Below, in pieces: positions 59,511 through 64,000 of a stretch of DNA of 64,000 bases (its first letter is position 1; every line of letters begins with the position of its first letter). This stretch comes from Nemopilema nomurai (Eukaryota > Cnidaria > Scyphozoa > Rhizostomeae > Rhizostomatidae), in NCBI GenBank assembly GCA_003864495.1, contig PEDN01001358.1, positions 558,001 to 622,000 on the forward strand, in the 5' to 3' direction. Under the pieces are notes generated by a model. It was given only the letters and a program-made list of their open reading frames with translations, had not been told where the DNA came from and did no database searches. The translations under genes were made by a program, and so were the position numbers.

Positions 59511-62500
59511 ATGATTCCAAGCAATTCTTTTTAAAAAAGTTTGCAAACCTTCTACTCCATTGACCGAGACATCACTTTGCCAGCAATGTTCTAAGATTGC
59601 CAGCTTTACAACTTTTCCATTTAATGTGGCAGCAGCGCAGAATGCAATAATCTAACAAAAGAAAGATTACCACGATTCATTTTGTCTACTTGCTCCTTCT
59701 ATGTTAGTCTAGTCATGCACTATGAACCTCAGAGGGGTTACCACCTCATGCAGCTTGGCATCTAGCTTTCAGTTGCGTAACGGCCCTACTAATCTTTTGT
59801 CTTATAGGATTCTAAGAAATATGATTTATAAGAAATATGATTCTAAGAAGCATCGGGTTCCAACTGCTTAAATTTTAAGAAACGTTCCAGAAAATTGGCA
59901 AGCTGAGCCAACCAAACAAGGACCTTTTGAAAAGTAGTGTTGCTCTGCATCAAGCTAAAAATTCATAAATATAATTTTGTTTATTAGATAAACACGGCAT
60001 AACTGGCAAAAAGCGAATGGCAAAGAATGAATTTCGTGTGGGAAAATTCCAATTGAGGTGCTTGTACTTTTAAGAAATGTTTAAGACGTGTGCTGGCTTA
60101 ATATATGAAATTATTTAGAAAAAGTCAGGCTCAACTCAAGTTTCATGTTTCTTCCCATGGAATGATTTGAGGCTTATCGTGGCTTGCTCATATCTGAAAC
60201 GAGACATGTGCCATTGCTCAACTTACCATAGCACGGCCTTAGCATGGTTTGAATAAAGAGGAGGGTGGGGGTAGGGGAGGGGGGAGGGTAATCGGAGAAC
60301 ATTGAAACTGAATCCGATTTAAGAAATATAGTGAGTTGCTCTGGACATGATTTATTGGCATCAACTTTAATTTGAACTAGAGAACTTTATCTCGACATAA
60401 TCATCATCGAAACCTTTTGCCATCAAAACGTCAAAAAGGAGTGGAGTTTAACATGCGATCGTGATTGTTTTTAAAGCAACTATTTCCAATCAAGCAATTG
60501 GAGTTGGACAATGACCTTTTTGCGGATCCTGAAGTTTGAAGATTTCAATAAAAAAGCAGGAAGCTAGTCTTCTATTTGCCACCCATTTCCAAAATTACAA
60601 ATGTAAGGTAACTTATAAACAAACCATTTCAATATTTACTGATTTTTCAGAATCAGTTGAATACAGCTAGATAAACTGAGGAGATATTGCGTGTAGCAAT
60701 TGGGTGTCAGAAAAGACAGGGCCACCAAGACTACAGCTTGTAGAGGTCAATTTACCTTGATGTAAGATTACACACCACGATGCAAGTGCTAGTAAATATC
60801 TAAATAACAGAGAAGATTTTTTAGAGCACCCTAATATTTGAATTGCAAAGAATCATTTAAATTTTGGGAATCTCACATTACCAATTGTCCTGGAATAACA
60901 CCTTTCGACCGCGGCTTGTTTTTCACAAGAGGATTTTGAAAGGGAAGCGACCTTTTGATCTGAACAAATGTTTGTTTATGCGCACTGACAAATAGAGGAC
61001 AACAAATATGTTTTCGAAAGCATTCACTTTTCTTGCAATATTGTAGCTATACTTCTCCCGGGGGTCTACCGTTGAAATGGCTGTTGGACTACTCGATTGC
61101 CTTTTCAGGTATTTCGACGGCAAATCCCATAAAGAAATTAAAAGAAATTTTTCGTTAACTCAGTTTCATCATCGCTTTAAGGTAGGCAGCTGTTTCTACT
61201 AACCAATTTTCTCAAAGATGCACTGAAAATTTTGAATACCAAGTTTAGGGGACTTTAGATTTAAGCTAGATTCTCTGAACGTAACCGGAAACGAGGCAAC
61301 TACCAAAGGAAATAAATATTAAGATTCGTTAATCATTAACCCCTTGCAATTTTTAGTACTGTCGATATAACATGTATTATCCAGTCGATATTTTTCACTC
61401 CATGTTTTGGCCTGCCAGTCCCTTTGACATTACCCTGGGTCCCAAGGTACTGTGACATTTGCTTGTAGTCGTGCATTTTGTTAAACTGAAAAGACTTTTG
61501 CTCTCAACTCAGTTATTTTTAATTGATTTTTAACATGAAAGCCAGTAGCGCAATTCCTTCTTACATGAGCTTTGAGACGAATCAAATTAAGTCCATTTTA
61601 ATAAGACAAAATCACCACGTTTTCTTGGTTGAATTGCGTTCTTATCGAAATAAATGTGGCCACGACAAACGAGAAAGCAAAGTGCTCAGCGTGTCTGTTT
61701 GATAACGAGAGCATTTGAATCAAGATTCCTGGTTATTGCACTTAAGACCAAAAGCCAGTTATATTCTCCTTTGAAAACGCTAGGACCTGAGCTGATACCA
61801 TCACAATAAGCAGTACAATTTTTGGGATATAGTATTCGATTTCTTTGGTCAACATATGACTCCACAAGTTCCCGTCCAAAAAGCATCCCAGATATCTTTT
61901 AATCCCCAGCCTTTTCTTCCCACATTCGGCTCTCATCCAAACGTACTGGACAAATCTTTCACACGAACCCGAAGCATTCGATCCCTTGTTTGTTGCCTTT
62001 CTGAATACTCATTTACAACCGCATTCACATTGAAAGCAAAATCGATATTGCCGTAGAGCGCTATTTGAAAGCAGAATTTGATGCGCGCCCCCTGAAGACA
62101 ACGAATACCATGGCGTGTACCCATTGCCCTTGCCGTTCGCGTTATGGCCAGAGTTTAGAATTGCGGCGCAAAAACATTGGCGTTATCCGAGAGAAAGGCA
62201 TTGGCAACGAATACGACTTTAGGAGTCAACGAATTTCCTGATAGATTTCACATTTATCTTATCTCAGCTTTAATCTTATCTTATTGTTCCTTTATCTTAT
62301 TTATTATGAAGATATAAGTATATCTATTACATATTACGAATATATTCATAATTACATATTGGCTGCTTTATATTTCATTTTCTCCTGTTTTGTACAGAAT
62401 ATGATCGTGCAAAAAACTTTGCCTCCTTCATCTGGATGCTGTAGGTCACTAAAGTGAACAAATTCGATGCTTTCTTGTCACATTTTATCGAAAGTGCCAT

Positions 62501-64000
62501 CAATCACTACCAAATTGCACCCCGGTCGTATTGAGGCCTGTTCTCTATATCTGATCCGTGTTTTGTAATAATGCCAGTTATCTTTCTAGGTATCGCTTAG
62601 CAATTAATTGTCAATCAACTCTCACTACGTTCTAAAGGAAGCAAGTCTTCTGGAGACACAATGTGTACACACTTTTTTCAAAAGAATACCTAATTTCCGC
62701 CAAACCTCAATATTCTTAAAACATTTTCGATTTTCAGCTCAAGATTATTCTTAAATTATTCTTGCCCAGCAAAAGGTGTGAGTTTGCTTTAGAAAAACAT
62801 AAAATAATTTTTGATGTGTTGCTTCACAATAAATTTCAACAAGAACAAACAGAACAACAAACTTCGTGTTAAAATGCAAAACCCAGCGATGCAAATACGA
62901 TCCGTATACGATCATAATGATAGTTGTTTAGCCTTTGGAGAAAACTCAGATCAAGGTGAAAATTTTTTCTTGATGAAGGTTGAGCCTGGCATTACTCTTA
63001 AATTTTAGCCACAATATTCTTATACACTTTTTCGTATAAAAAAGTGTACACAACGTCGTTTTCAGCAGCAAATAAATACGTTAAGTCTTGTCAATGGCAA
63101 AAAGAAAGATGCAGGAAATATAATGAATCTTTAAACATATCAACTTGGCTGATTTTGACAGAGAGCAGGCTTCAGTGCCGATTTCTTATGTACAAATAAA
63201 GCTAAATGCATCGATTTGTTCACTTACCTTGCGGTATTCCCCGTAGCCATCTTACATTACCTTGAAGTTTTGTATTGTTGTCCCCTTCTCCTAAAAAGTT
63301 GCTTCAAATCATAAATCTTTTCACAGCATTTTTTCGTCATTTTAACTTGAGTCTGCAGCCAACTCCTGAAATTACCTCGCAGTCAACTTGATTGAGTCGA
63401 GTTCCATCATTCCGTTAGGATCTGCTTGTAGTCCACAAGGTTTCTTCTCTAGTCGTCTTTAAAACTGTGCCACAAAATGACGCTGTGTATGTATAAAATC
63501 GCCTGTACCGTGCTTTGATATGATCCACGAGAACAGAGGAGAGAATTAAACTCTTATTTTCTAAAAGTCTTCGGATTCCCAAATTTCCGCACTCGGAAAC
63601 ATGAATAGACATTCCCATAAAGCACACGCATTAAATTGACACATTTGTTATCACTTTGTCATTTCAGTAGCTTTCCGCAAAACCTTAACTGAAAGCCTCT
63701 TTCTCTAAAATTGTTTCCCATGCTCTAAAAGAGTTTTTTCCCAAAGCTAATTTGAATTAGGCCCTGATATGTAGCCCCTGGTTGTTGTTCAAACTATCAA
63801 AATTAACTGTTACTGGACTTGCGCGCTTTTTTTATAAGGAACCACTTTATAAGGAACCTACATGTAGAAGGCCGAAATATATAAAGAACTTATACTACTA
63901 AAAACTAAATTCCTAAGGAACTTTTCGATTTGAAAATTTTTTAAAACTGGAAGCATCAAGAGCTAAAAAGCCCGTTCCATTCATTTGCAGCCAATACTCG
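59511..64000. other. Intergenic, no recognised gene
   Basis: AT-rich sequence with small repeats: TAAGAAATATGATT duplicated near 59813-59843, a purine-rich G tract at about 60259-60286, an AT-rich TATCTTAT patch at 62250-62360, and TTTATAAGGAACC duplicated at 63831-63858. Short ORFs (for example minus 61742-61936) are not recognisable. Confidence 0.55.

Overview
This is a eukaryotic, almost certainly animal, genomic segment. The sequence is AT-rich (about 38% G+C judged by eye). Coding sequence is cut into short exons by GT-AG introns of 0.3 to over 4 kb, and long non-coding stretches carry microsatellites, minisatellites and small inverted-repeat transposons. Gene content (a vertebrate-like GCN1, a C2H2 zinc-finger factor with animal-type linkers) and intron richness fit an early-branching marine invertebrate such as a cnidarian, but I cannot fix the taxon. 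There are no bacterial operons, CRISPR arrays or convincing tRNA genes.

Region 1 (1-14.6 kb, + strand): the last 11 coding exons of GCN1, the HEAT-repeat scaffold that activates the eIF2-alpha kinase GCN2 on stalled or collided ribosomes. The exons join in frame to 542 residues ending in a stop at 14580-14582. The first roughly three quarters of the gene lies upstream of the window.

Region 2 (14.6-45.4 kb): about 31 kb with no recognisable gene. It holds an unrecognised 183-codon minus-strand ORF (21.7-22.3 kb), other short coding-like pieces on both strands (30.97-31.23, 35.2-36.1, 36.1-36.7 and 37.8 kb), a 166-bp inverted-repeat transposon with a 5-bp target duplication (28.1 kb), pyrimidine-rich tracts, G-runs and simple repeats.

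Region 3 (45.4-52.1 kb, + strand): three in-frame exons giving the C-terminal 575 residues of a four-finger C2H2 zinc-finger protein. It has an unfamiliar N-terminal region, a Pro/Ser-rich middle and a seven-copy RR(H/Q)(D/E)E(M/A) hexapeptide helix. Its 5' exon(s) are missing or unidentified. Its first long intron contains a hAT-like 162-bp element with a perfect 8-bp target duplication and a large CT minisatellite.

Region 4 (52.1-64 kb): non-coding, with a four-copy 28-bp minisatellite, a roughly 1-kb degenerate ATCA/GTCA repeat field, and two weakly supported coding-like segments (53.8 kb plus, 56.8-57.1 kb minus).

The two firm genes are unrelated in pathway: GCN1 acts in cytoplasmic translational stress signalling, the zinc-finger protein presumably in nuclear DNA binding. 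I found no convincing new multi-gene system. The most noteworthy items are the unusual zinc-finger protein, the two small transposons with intact target duplications, the excess of TGACGTCA palindromes, and the orphan minus-strand ORF.
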